A stretch of 35,976 nucleotides of DNA. Source: an uncultured Eubacteriales bacterium. Its GTDB lineage: Bacteria > Bacillota > Clostridia > Lachnospirales > Lachnospiraceae. The position numbers and the translations under genes are program-made. Below, in pieces: positions 15,506 through 24,119 of this stretch. The notes below the pieces were generated by a model. It was given only the letters and a program-made list of their open reading frames with translations. It searched no databases and was not told where the DNA came from. Location of the stretch: contig ONEC01000011.1 of assembly GCA_900316715.1 (NCBI GenBank), forward strand, positions 1 through 35,976, written 5' to 3'. The stretch's first letter is position 1; each line of letters begins with the position of its first letter.

Positions 15506-16570
15506 ATGGCAAAGATGATGGGGGCAATTCTGCCCGGCAATTCAACAGTTGAGTTAAAGGAGTTTGATATCCCAAAGCCGGGATTCGGACAGGTTGTTAT
15601 TAAGACTAAGGCAACAACTATCTGCGGAAGTGATATCAGATGTATCTACAGAGAGCATACAGGAAAGGGTGCCGAAGGCTATATTCCGGGAATGATAGCA
15701 GGACATGAGCCTTGCGGTCTTATCGTAGAAGAGGGAGAAGGCCTGAAGAGATTTAAGAAGGGTGATCGTGTAATCGTATATCACATCTCCGGATGCGGCG
15801 TATGTAATAACTGTAGAAGAGGATACTATATATCATGTACAAGCCCATTCCGTGCTGCATATGGATGGCAGAGAAACGGTGGTATGGGTGAATACATTCT
15901 TGCAGATGAGAAGGATCTTATCGCACTTCCTGATGAGCTTACATATAAGGATGGAGCTCAGGTTGCCTGCGGATTCGGTACAGTATATGAGGCAATTGAG
16001 AAGATCGGTATCAGCGGAAATGATGCGGTTCTCGTTACAGGTCTTGGCCCTGTAGGGCTTGCAACACTTATGTTATGCAAGGCTCTTGGAGCAAATCAGC
16101 TCATCGGTGTTGAGATGAATGATTATCGTATCGAGCTGGCTAAGAATCTCGGACTTGTAGATAATGTATTTAAGCCGGGAGATGATACTCTTGAAAAGAT
16201 TATGGAGTGTACAGGCGGAAGAGGAGTTGAGAAGTCTATTGACTGTTCAGCATCTGATCAGGGAAGACAGCTTGCTATCCGTGCAGCACATGACTATGGA
16301 AAGATTGCCTTCGTTGGTGAAGGCGGTACATGTAACTTTAATCCAAGCCCTGATATTATTCATGGTCAGAAGACTATCTATGGTTCATGGGTAACATCAC
16401 TTTGGAGAATGGAAGAACTGGTTGACAGACTGGTTCGCTGGGGTATTCACCCTGATGAACTTATCACACATGAGTTTTCAATCGATGAAGCAGGACAGGC
16501 ATACCGTCTCATGGCTTCAGGACAGTGTGGTAAGGTTGCAGTAGTATTCGGCGATCAGGACGAGAAGTAG
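15506..16570 (+). CDS. zinc-dependent medium-chain alcohol/polyol dehydrogenase
   Basis: NAD(P)-dependent oxidoreductase of 354 residues, normal MDR length. Catalytic zinc ligands Cys40 (TICGSD), His67 and Glu68 (AGHEPCG) are present, as are the four structural-zinc cysteines Cys97, Cys100, Cys103 and Cys111. The Rossmann motif GLGPVGLATLMLCKALGA is in place, followed by a VEMNDYR acidic end of the second strand, suggesting NAD(H) preference. The closest groups by motif are sorbitol or threonine dehydrogenase-like enzymes; the true substrate is unknown. Strong RBS AAAAGGAGA before ATG 15506. It is 30 bases after the mutarotase and 12 before the reductase, so all three are one transcript, probably for oxidoreductive use of fucose or a similar sugar. 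Confidence 0.92.
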   Translation: MAKMMGAILPGNSTVELKEFDIPKPGFGQVVIKTKATTICGSDIRCIYREHTGKGAEGYIPGMIAGHEPCGLIVEEGEGLKRFKKGDRVIVYHISGCGVCNNCRRGYYISCTSPFRAAYGWQRNGGMGEYILADEKDLIALPDELTYKDGAQVACGFGTVYEAIEKIGISGNDAVLVTGLGPVGLATLMLCKALGANQLIGVEMNDYRIELAKNLGLVDNVFKPGDDTLEKIMECTGGRGVEKSIDCSASDQGRQLAIRAAHDYGKIAFVGEGGTCNFNPSPDIIHGQKTIYGSWVTSLWRMEELVDRLVRWGIHPDELITHEFSIDEAGQAYRLMASGQCGKVAVVFGDQDEK

Positions 16571-16582
16571 AGGTGTGACCGT

Positions 16583-17569
16583 ATGGGAGAGAGAGTAGAT
16601 ATTTCAAAAGTTCCGGTTCGTAAGCTTTATACGGGAGCAGTTATGCCGGCTGTGGGGCTGGGTACATTTGGTTCTGATAAGTATACTTCGGAACAGGTAT
16701 CTGAGGCTGTGTTCGGGGCAGTCAGTGCAGGTTATAGAATGCTTGACTGTGCCTCAGTTTATCAGAACGAGGATCAGATAGGAAAAGTTCTTGATCGCCT
16801 TTTCTCTGAAAAGATAGTCAGCCGTGAGGAGCTGTTCATTACTTCAAAAGTATGGAATGATCAGCATAGAGAAGTGAAGAAGGCTTGTGAAAAAAGTCTC
16901 AGTGACCTTAAGCTGTCTTATATTGATTTATATTTTGTGCACTGGCCATTTCCAAATTACCATGCGCCGGGCTGCGACGGGGATTCAAGAAATCCGGATT
17001 CAAAGCCATTTTCAGTTGATGAATTCATGGATACATGGAGGCAGTGTGAGGAGCTTGTGGACGAGGGACTGGTAAAGGCAATCGGTATGTCTAATATGAC
17101 TGTATCGAAGCTGGAGAAGGTTCTTCCGCTCTGCAGGATAAAGCCGGCTGCCCTGGAGATGGAGTGCCATCCATCCTTCCAGCAGCAGGAGCTGTTTGGT
17201 TATGCCATCAGCCACGGAATTGTGCCTATAGGCTTCTGCCCAATCGGTTCTCCAAGCAGACCGGAAAGAGACAGAACTGCAGAAGATGTGGCAGATACTG
17301 AACTCGAAGAAGTTGTTACTGTGGCTAAAAACCATAATATTCATCCGGCGGTGGTATGCCTTAAGTGGGCTGTTCAGAGAGGTTTATGTCCGATTCCTTT
17401 CTCAGTAAAGGAGAGCCAGTACATTTCCAATCTTAAGTGTACAACAGAGGATCCTCTTACGGATGAGGAGATGCTTCTGCTCAGTAAGGCAGATAAGAAC
17501 TGCCGTCTTGTAAAAGGACAGGTATTCTTATGGCCGGGAGCAGAGGACTGGACCCAGCTTTGGGACTAA
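16583..17569 (+). CDS. aldo/keto reductase
   Basis: NADPH-linked carbonyl reductase of the (beta/alpha)8 AKR superfamily, 328 residues. The catalytic tetrad is complete: Asp55 and Tyr60 (DCASVYQNE), Lys89 (TSKVWND), His120 (FVHWPF). AIGMSNMTVSKLEKVL and the nucleotide-binding PIPFSVKESQYISN segment match the family. It ends the fucU operon; RBS GAGGTG lies before ATG 16583, 12 bases past the dehydrogenase stop. Together with the dehydrogenase it could interconvert an aldose and alditol or reduce an aldehyde product such as lactaldehyde, but this is inference. No terminator is evident after the stop, so some read-through into the EAL gene is possible. Confidence 0.92.
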   Translation: MGERVDISKVPVRKLYTGAVMPAVGLGTFGSDKYTSEQVSEAVFGAVSAGYRMLDCASVYQNEDQIGKVLDRLFSEKIVSREELFITSKVWNDQHREVKKACEKSLSDLKLSYIDLYFVHWPFPNYHAPGCDGDSRNPDSKPFSVDEFMDTWRQCEELVDEGLVKAIGMSNMTVSKLEKVLPLCRIKPAALEMECHPSFQQQELFGYAISHGIVPIGFCPIGSPSRPERDRTAEDVADTELEEVVTVAKNHNIHPAVVCLKWAVQRGLCPIPFSVKESQYISNLKCTTEDPLTDEEMLLLSKADKNCRLVKGQVFLWPGAEDWTQLWD

Positions 17570-17609
17570 AAAACTAAATAGAATTACTGAAATGCATAGA
17601 AAAAACAAG

Positions 17610-17639
17610 TTGTAACGAACGTTAAGCGCATAGTATAAT
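17610..17639 (+). promoter_or_regulatory. promoter of the EAL/beta-helix gene, with overlapping dyad
   Basis: TTGTAA (17610-17615) and TATAAT (17634-17639) with an 18-base spacer. A short dyad TAACG-AA-CGTTA at 17613-17624 overlaps the -35 box and could be an operator. The regulator is unknown. Confidence 0.65.
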
Positions 17640-17674
17640 AAACCTATATTTTTGGGTGTCAAAGAGGGTGTGGT

Positions 17675-20600
17675 ATGAGTAAAAAGAGAAAGAGGCTCGC
17701 CCTTTTTGTAGGGCAGGCAGACGAGGATCTGCAGAAGCGTTTTATAACGGGGTTTACAAGACAGGCATTCAGAATAAACCAGGATGTCTGTGTTTTTTCT
17801 ATGTATAAAAAATATCAGGATACGGCTGAACGTGATAAGGGTGAATCTAATATATTCACCCTGGCCAATCCTGATTTTTTTGATGGAATCGTAATCCTGA
17901 AGGATACTATCCAGACGCCGAATGTGGCAGAAGAACTGGAAAAAAAACTGAATAAAACCTATGATGGTCCGGTTCTGGTGGTGGATCTGGAGAGTAAGTA
18001 TTTTGAGAGTGTCTTTATAGACAGTTTTACACCGGTAAAAGAACTGACAGATCATCTTATTGAGGTGCACGGACTTAAGGACATTGCTTATCTGACGGGC
18101 AAACGAAAGCATCGCCATACTATAGAGCGCTTGAATGCATTTCTTGAATCCATGAAAGAACATGGACTTGAGGTGCCGAAGGACAGAATAATTGAAGGAG
18201 ACTTCTGGTATTACAGCGGAGAATCATGTCTGGAATATCTGCTGAATAGCGGAAAGCCTCTTCCACAGGCAGTTATTACTGCTAATGATCAGATGGCCAT
18301 CGGACTCTGTAAAGCTCTGGAGGAAAGAGGTTTCAAGATTCCGGAGGATATTATCGTAGTAGGTTCGGATTCCACAGAGGAAGGTCAGACCAGCCCGAAG
18401 ATTCTTACGTCCTATATATCACCTGGTGAAGAGATGGGTGAATATGCTGTGGGCGCATTACAGGATATCCGTGTAGGAAAGAAGCCGGGCAGATTCGAAG
18501 GAAGAGCAGAACTGCTCTTAGGCGAAACCTGTGGATGTATGAAGGATAGTAAATTCGGGATAAGCACACGGAGAGAAGGATGGGAAACGGAAATATATGA
18601 AAACGGATTCTATTCCATCAATAACTCCATGCGCGATAATGTGCTGATTCAGACAGACGTACTGGGATATGTCAGCACAATATACTCCTATGCTTATCAG
18701 ATTAAAGGAGTAGAAAGCTTTGACCTGTGTCTTGTCGACAGTATCGGAAGCATGGGACAGACAGAACTTCCGGGAAATGAAGGCTATCCTAAGAAGATGA
18801 TCCATGCCATAAGGTATAACCGCAGCAACAAGGACTGTATGGTAGGAATAGAGGAAACCTTTGATACAAGTGATATGCTGCCAGGACTTACGGATTATAC
18901 TGATGATCCGAAGGCATATTTCTTTAATCCTGTATTCTTTGAGAATTCCTGCTTTGGTTATGCAGTTCTCAGTTATGGATGTGTTCCTCGAAGCATAGAT
19001 GAAATGTATCGCAGATGGATAAAGATAGTTTCTCAGGGACTGGAGAGTCTCCGAAGAAATATAGAGATCAAGAATCTGCGTGAAAAGCTCAGTGAGATAA
19101 AGACTGCAAAGTTTGCAAAGTTGGATGCGGAGTATGAGAATCTCTCTGCTAAGGAAAAGAAAGACTATGACCTGGTTGAGGAAATCATAAGAAGGAATCT
19201 GCTGAATTATTCTTTCCAGCCAATTGTAAGTGCAGTGGATGGAAGCATCTATTCCTATGAAGCTCTTATGAGATCGGGTACCAGAAGGAAGATTACTCCT
19301 CTTGTAATCCTTAAGTATGCAGGCATGCAGGGCAAGTTCCCGAATATTGAAAGTGCGACCTTCCTTAATGTCATGGATATTATAGAAGAGAATAAGGACA
19401 AGATAGGAAATGCAAAGATATTTGTAAACAGTATTCCGGGTGTTAAGGCTGTGAATTTTGATGAGATATCAAGAAGACTTTCTGAAAATTCAGACAGGAT
19501 AGTAGTTGAGCTGACAGAGGAAGCTGAACTTGATGAAGGAGATCTGGATGAATTAAAACAGTTCTTTGGAAAGATGAATATTGAGATAGCCGTTGATGAT
19601 TACGGAACAGGATATTCAAATATCAGCAATCTTCTCAGATATATGCCGAATTACGTTAAGATTGACAGATCTCTTCTCAGTGAGATACAGAATAAACCGC
19701 AGAAGCAGCATTTCGTAAGAGAGATAATCGAGTTCTGTCATAACAATAATATTAAGGCTCTTGCAGAAGGAATAGAGTCTTCGGAGGAGCTTCGTACGGT
19801 CATTCATCTTGGAGCAGATCTTATTCAGGGATTCTACACCGGACGTCCGGAACCGGAATTTGTAGGAAGAATAGATGATAAGATAATAAATGAGATAAAG
19901 AATTATTATCAGGAGAGAACTGATGGAAAGGCTAAGCAGATATATTCGGCAGGCAAGACTAACAGAGTATCTCTTCAGACTCTGGCCAGAGAGGAATACA
20001 CAGATATAGTCATAGGTCAGGAAGGAATGGTCTATAACGATATAAGCATTATAGGAACGCCGTCCATAAAGACTGATATACATATGAGAATCGAGGCCGG
20101 TTATACCGGAAGAGTTACTCTTGAAAATGTATACTTCTCAAATATAAAGAACAGGCCTTGTATAGAACTGGGTGAAAACTCAGAAGTGGTGCTTGTTTTG
20201 GAGGGCAGTAATGAACTTATGAATACCGGAATTCTTGTACCGGAATCAGCCCGGCTTACCATTGAAGGTCCGGGAGATATGCGTATAGATCTGAATAATC
20301 AGGAATATTTCGGTATTGGAAATGATATCACAAGCCGTCATGGTGAACTGAACCTGCTTCAGGGCGGACCTATTACCATCATTGGAAAGGGTACTACCGG
20401 AATAGGTATCGGATCAGGCCTCGGTGGAACCATTAATATAACCGGTGGTGAATTCCATATAGTTAATAATGGTGATGTCGGAGTTGGAATAGGTTCTTTT
20501 AAAGCTGATTCAGACATTAACATCACAAACTGCAGTATAGAGCTGGATATATCACTTAATAAGGGAGTCGGTATCGGATCGCTTGAAAAGAATTCATCAG

Positions 20601-21016
20601 TAAGAGTGTCACGAACCTCAGTCAGATTCTCCGGAGACGGAATTGAGATAGTAGGAATCGGAACGCTGATGGGAGATTCATGCTATGTAAATATCTTCAA
20701 TGCACTGGTGGAATTAAATATCGGAGCAGATACCTCCACCTGTATGGGTGCTATAAATGGTGAGACGGAGATTGAAATAGGAACGGCGTCTATCCGTATT
20801 GACGGTGCCGGAGAAAAGGCCATTGCCGTAGGCGGATATAATGAGAATACGAAGGTCAGCCTTAGCAGTGTCGATACAAGGGTGAATCTTCATAATTCCT
20901 TTGGAAAAGATATTCTGGTGCCGGATGAGGCGATATCAATAGTAAATGGCAGATACAGAGTTTCTGTAAATGACAAAGAAATTGAACGGCAGCTTGTATA
21001 TAAATTTAATAAGTAA
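17675..21016 (+). CDS. c-di-GMP phosphodiesterase: LacI-like sensor, GAF-like region, EAL domain, C-terminal beta-helix repeats
   Basis: 1113-residue multidomain protein without signal peptide or transmembrane helix. Residues about 6-283 match a LacI-type periplasmic-binding fold (LALFVGQADED, DGIVIL, LTGKRKHRHTIERL, AVITANDQMAIGLCKALEERG, VVGSDS) with no HTH. Residues about 290-455 look GAF-like and a coiled coil follows (about 455-500). The EAL domain (about 504-727) has Glu529 in YEALMR, VNSIP, VELTEEAE, DDYGTGYS, YVKIDRSLL, ALAEGIES and GADLIQGFYTGRP, so all metal and catalytic positions appear intact: it should cleave c-di-GMP to pGpG. Residues about 773-1113 are a beta-strand array with seven roughly 29-residue repeats carrying GIG(S) (about 879-1077), resembling a right-handed beta-helix. 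Start ATG 17675 follows GAGGGTG. The tail's role is unknown. Confidence 0.9.
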   Translation: MSKKRKRLALFVGQADEDLQKRFITGFTRQAFRINQDVCVFSMYKKYQDTAERDKGESNIFTLANPDFFDGIVILKDTIQTPNVAEELEKKLNKTYDGPVLVVDLESKYFESVFIDSFTPVKELTDHLIEVHGLKDIAYLTGKRKHRHTIERLNAFLESMKEHGLEVPKDRIIEGDFWYYSGESCLEYLLNSGKPLPQAVITANDQMAIGLCKALEERGFKIPEDIIVVGSDSTEEGQTSPKILTSYISPGEEMGEYAVGALQDIRVGKKPGRFEGRAELLLGETCGCMKDSKFGISTRREGWETEIYENGFYSINNSMRDNVLIQTDVLGYVSTIYSYAYQIKGVESFDLCLVDSIGSMGQTELPGNEGYPKKMIHAIRYNRSNKDCMVGIEETFDTSDMLPGLTDYTDDPKAYFFNPVFFENSCFGYAVLSYGCVPRSIDEMYRRWIKIVSQGLESLRRNIEIKNLREKLSEIKTAKFAKLDAEYENLSAKEKKDYDLVEEIIRRNLLNYSFQPIVSAVDGSIYSYEALMRSGTRRKITPLVILKYAGMQGKFPNIESATFLNVMDIIEENKDKIGNAKIFVNSIPGVKAVNFDEISRRLSENSDRIVVELTEEAELDEGDLDELKQFFGKMNIEIAVDDYGTGYSNISNLLRYMPNYVKIDRSLLSEIQNKPQKQHFVREIIEFCHNNNIKALAEGIESSEELRTVIHLGADLIQGFYTGRPEPEFVGRIDDKIINEIKNYYQERTDGKAKQIYSAGKTNRVSLQTLAREEYTDIVIGQEGMVYNDISIIGTPSIKTDIHMRIEAGYTGRVTLENVYFSNIKNRPCIELGENSEVVLVLEGSNELMNTGILVPESARLTIEGPGDMRIDLNNQEYFGIGNDITSRHGELNLLQGGPITIIGKGTTGIGIGSGLGGTINITGGEFHIVNNGDVGVGIGSFKADSDINITNCSIELDISLNKGVGIGSLEKNSSVRVSRTSVRFSGDGIEIVGIGTLMGDSCYVNIFNALVELNIGADTSTCMGAINGETEIEIGTASIRIDGAGEKAIAVGGYNENTKVSLSSVDTRVNLHNSFGKDILVPDEAISIVNGRYRVSVNDKEIERQLVYKFNK

Positions 21017-21021
21017 GGTAT

Positions 21022-21067
21022 AAAGAGTCTTTTGTAGGAATCGTTAACCCTGCAGAAGACTCTTTTT
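21022..21067 (+). terminator. Rho-independent terminator after the EAL gene
   Basis: AAAGAGTCTT (21022-21031) pairs with AAGACTCTTT (21056-21065) and ends in TTTTTA, six bases after the stop codon. The loop of 24 bases is longer than usual. Confidence 0.85.
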
Positions 21068-21200
21068 ACATTTCACGACGCATTAAGTACCATTCGCAAC
21101 AGGTTTTATATTTTTTTGTTTTGTTTGAAGTATTATCTCGGTTGTAAGAAAGATAAAGACAAACAAGCTATTATGAAAAGAAAAAGTGAGGATGGTTATT

Positions 21201-21365
21201 ATGCTTGATTATCAACATGATTTACCAAAGCAGATTATCGACAAACTCTGGGAGGAACATCTGGAAAAGACGGGAAAAAGAACGGGACGTCCTATACCGC
21301 GAACCAGACGAAGAAACATTGAAAAAGCTAAGAAAACAGGGGCGGAGGTAAAGAAAAATGATTAA
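21201..21365 (+). CDS. small basic protein (54 aa), coupled to the DUF885 lipoprotein gene
   Basis: Open frame of 54 codons starting MLDYQHDLPKQIIDKLWEEH and continuing with an arginine/lysine-rich second half (about 18 of 34 residues basic or polar). GTGAGGA lies ten bases before ATG 21201. The last eight bases overlap the ATG of the lipoprotein gene (21358), and the lipoprotein's GGAGG RBS is inside this frame, so translation through it could unmask or couple that start. No known domain is recognised. It may be a real small protein or a leader ORF; coding is supported only by the RBS, the uninterrupted frame and the overlap. Confidence 0.5.
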   Translation: MLDYQHDLPKQIIDKLWEEHLEKTGKRTGRPIPRTRRRNIEKAKKTGAEVKKND

Positions 21366-23211
21366 GAAGATTTATAAGAAAAGTTTGGGCATTCTGCTGG
21401 CTGCAGCTATGATGCTGTCTGTAGCAGGATGCTCAGATATGAAGAAGGCTGAAGCTGCAACACAGCAGGCTACAGAAGCTACAACAAGTGTTGCATATGC
21501 TGACAGTGAAAATGCTGAGTTTCAGCAGTATATAAAAGATGCATTTGAAGAAGATGTAATGGCATCCACAATTACATATCATTCAAGTGTAAAGGATTTC
21601 GCATCATTTGGTCTTGAAAGACCGACTAAGGCATATTGGATAAAGGATATGCCTAAGGGAACTGCAGAAGAGATATTTGCAACGGAGAAGAAGAAGATTC
21701 AGGACAGATATGACAGACTTATGTCATTTGAAGGAGCAGCTCTTACAGAGGATGAATACTTCACATTTTTGACAGAGAAGAGCAGTCTTGAAGTTACGCT
21801 TAAGGCTTATGATTATCCGCTTATGGCTGAACAGTTCTATCCTGGCAAGGGTGTACAGAGTCAGCTGGGACCTATATTTGCAGAATATATATTTAACGAT
21901 AAGCAGGATATAGAAGATTATCTTACGCTTATGGAAACATTTCCGGAGTATGTTGAGTACTCATGTACAATCAATGACTGGAGAGCAAGTCAGGGATATG
22001 CCATGCAGGACAACATGGCTGATGTAGTAATAGAGCAGTGCAATACATTTAATGCTGATAAGGATAATCATTTCCTGACTCAGGAATTTGCGAATAAGAT
22101 TGATGCAGCTGATTTCCTTTCTGCTGATGAGAAAGCTGCTTATAAAGAAAAAGAACAGGAAGCTATACAGAAGCTTTTTGAAGGCGTGGACATGATCAAG
22201 AAGGATGTTACCGCCAACAAGGGAAAGTCTTCGGTAACAGGCGGACTGTGCAAGTATCCGGAAGGAAAGGACTATATAAATAATTATCTTATTCCTGCAA
22301 ATGCGGGCTGTGAAAAGACCGGTGATGAGCTGGTTGCTGAATATGATAAAAGAATAGGTCAGATCCAGACTGAAATAAGCATGATCATGCAGTCAAATCC
22401 GGAAGCATATCAGTATTGCATGGAGAATGCAGCAACAGCTTTTGCTGAGTTTGATAAGAAGGATATTACTCAGGCAGTTGATGCGATTACAGAAGTGACA
22501 ATGGATGAGTATCCTGAACTTCCAAAGATAAATTATCATGCAAGCAATATGTCTCAGGTGACTTCAGATATACTCAGCACATGGCTTGCATATTATCTGC
22601 ATCCTGCATTTGATGATCTTGATAATAATGTAATCAGAGCAAATATTAATCATCCTGAGAATAAGTGGCTTACCCTTTCTCATGAGGGATGTCCGGGACA
22701 TATGTATCAGTTTAATTACTACATGTCAACTAACCCGAACCCTCTCAGAATGATATCATCAACTCTTGCATATAAAGAAGGCTGGGCAGTATATAGCTGC
22801 TATAACACATATGATGAGTTTGATTTCCCGGATACAGACGATGATGAGATCATAGGAAAGTTCTTCCGTCTGCAGGCTGAATTGGGTTATCTCGCAAATG
22901 AAAGAATAGATTTAGGAATTAACTATGAAGGCTGGGACGTAGCAGCTTTTGGAGAATTTGTTACAAAATTAGGCGTTCAGCCTGAAATGGCTGAGCAGTT
23001 ATATGCTTCATATTCAGTTAATACACCGGGGGTTTACCTCAACTATACAGAAGCATATTATCAGATGAACGGTATGAGAGAGTATGCTGAGAAGAAGCTG
23101 GGAAGCAGATTTGATCCGGTAGAGTTCCATAAGGTTGTGCTTACAGCTGGACCATGTATGTATAAGGACCTGAAGTTTAAGGTTGATGAGTACATAGAGA
23201 ATAACAGATAA
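21358..23211 (+). CDS. DUF885-family lipoprotein, putative zinc metallopeptidase
   Basis: Exported lipoprotein of 617 residues: basic start, hydrophobic stretch and lipobox LSVAGC with Cys25 as lipidation site, then a T/A/E-rich linker. The DUF885 catalytic signature is present: His442, Glu443 and His447 in HEGCPGH, and Glu474 in YKEGWAVYS, the gluzincin-like arrangement (HExxPGH plus downstream Glu). DUF885 proteins resemble M2/M32 peptidases and are thought to hydrolyse short peptides at the cell surface, but few have been tested. GGAGG at 21344 region gives the RBS. It follows a 54-aa frame and ends before a strong terminator. Substrate not deducible. Confidence 0.9.
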   Translation: MIKKIYKKSLGILLAAAMMLSVAGCSDMKKAEAATQQATEATTSVAYADSENAEFQQYIKDAFEEDVMASTITYHSSVKDFASFGLERPTKAYWIKDMPKGTAEEIFATEKKKIQDRYDRLMSFEGAALTEDEYFTFLTEKSSLEVTLKAYDYPLMAEQFYPGKGVQSQLGPIFAEYIFNDKQDIEDYLTLMETFPEYVEYSCTINDWRASQGYAMQDNMADVVIEQCNTFNADKDNHFLTQEFANKIDAADFLSADEKAAYKEKEQEAIQKLFEGVDMIKKDVTANKGKSSVTGGLCKYPEGKDYINNYLIPANAGCEKTGDELVAEYDKRIGQIQTEISMIMQSNPEAYQYCMENAATAFAEFDKKDITQAVDAITEVTMDEYPELPKINYHASNMSQVTSDILSTWLAYYLHPAFDDLDNNVIRANINHPENKWLTLSHEGCPGHMYQFNYYMSTNPNPLRMISSTLAYKEGWAVYSCYNTYDEFDFPDTDDDEIIGKFFRLQAELGYLANERIDLGINYEGWDVAAFGEFVTKLGVQPEMAEQLYASYSVNTPGVYLNYTEAYYQMNGMREYAEKKLGSRFDPVEFHKVVLTAGPCMYKDLKFKVDEYIENNR

Positions 23212-23229
23212 AATAGTGTATATAATATG

Positions 23230-23288
23230 AAAAACACCACCCCCTGAGATGACACAATTGGAATGGTCACTCAGGAGGTGGTGTTTTT
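23230..23288 (+). terminator. Rho-independent terminator after the DUF885 gene
   Basis: The left arm at 23230-23248 (AAAAACACCACC and CCTGAG) pairs with the right arm at 23270-23288 (CTCAGG, GGTGGTGTTTTT) and ends in a U-run. Part of the right arm is duplicated downstream, at 23307-23328. Confidence 0.9.
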
Positions 23289-23322
23289 GTATGGTATTAC
23301 GCAAGAGGAATGGTCACTCAGG
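23260..23322 (+). repeat. 16-bp direct repeat next to the terminator
   Basis: GGAATGGTCACTCAGG occurs at 23260-23275 and again at 23307-23322, 47 bases apart. The second copy continues with GGTGTT, so it could offer a second, shorter pairing partner for the left terminator arm. It looks like a partial tandem duplication of the terminator. Confidence 0.75.
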
Positions 23323-23426
23323 GGTGTTATGTATAGGATTACTTAAGACGGGGATTATGCCAGACTTCTTTTTAAATTGTAATATGATATAATTAGTCAG
23401 GAATATTTTTGGATTAGGGGATTTGT

Positions 23427-24119
23427 ATGATCAGGATAGCGATTTGTGATGATGAAGAGAGAATAGTTGAAGAGCTGTCGAAGAGGGTGAAGGAGCATTT
23501 CAGTGAGGCTGAAGTCGTATGCTTCAGTGATGGTGAGATGCTTCTGGAAATGATGAGAGAAGTCTTGTTCGATATTGTTCTTCTGGATATAGATATGCCG
23601 GGAATCAGCGGGCTGGATGCTGCAGAGGTTATGCAGACTATGGAGAGGCGACCGCTGATCATATTTGTGACGAGTCATGATGAACTTGTGTATGACAGCC
23701 TGCAGCTTCATCCGTTTGGATTTGTAAGAAAGTCCCATATGGATGATGAACTGGTAAAGGTAGTAGAAGATGCGGTTTCAGAAATCGCACAGAGAGACAG
23801 GCGTTTCGTCTTCCACGCAGCAGCAGGAGATGTCAGGCTTAAGCTGAAGAATATCCTGTACTTTGAAGCTGACGGTAATTATATAAAGGTTATGACCACG
23901 CAGGAAGAGTACAGATTCAGAGAGACAATGCAGGCACTGGAGAATTCTCTTTCAGGAGATGGTTTCGTCAGAGTTCATAAGGGATTCCTGGTTAATCAGG
24001 AGGCAGTGAAGATCATTAACTCGGACAAGCTTATATTGATAGATGACACAGAAATTCCTATGGGACGTTCCTATCAGGAGGATGCAAAGAGAAAGCTGAT
24101 GAGAGGTATGCTTAGGTGA
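23427..24119 (+). CDS. LytTR-family response regulator
   Basis: Two-component response regulator of the AgrA/LytR kind, 230 residues. The receiver domain (about 1-115) has acidic pocket Asp8-Asp9, phosphoacceptor Asp54 (LLDIDMPG) and the conserved Thr and Lys region (FVTSHDE, GFVRKS). The LytTR DNA-binding domain (about 130-225) shows the typical IKNILYFEADGNYIKVMT, FVRVHKGFLVN and MGRSY motifs. RBS GGGG before ATG 23427; an extended -10 (TGATATAAT, ending at about 23390) lies upstream. The stop overlaps the GTG start of the kinase gene. It likely regulates the adjacent ABC exporter. Confidence 0.94.
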   Translation: MIRIAICDDEERIVEELSKRVKEHFSEAEVVCFSDGEMLLEMMREVLFDIVLLDIDMPGISGLDAAEVMQTMERRPLIIFVTSHDELVYDSLQLHPFGFVRKSHMDDELVKVVEDAVSEIAQRDRRFVFHAAAGDVRLKLKNILYFEADGNYIKVMTTQEEYRFRETMQALENSLSGDGFVRVHKGFLVNQEAVKIINSDKLILIDDTEIPMGRSYQEDAKRKLMRGMLR

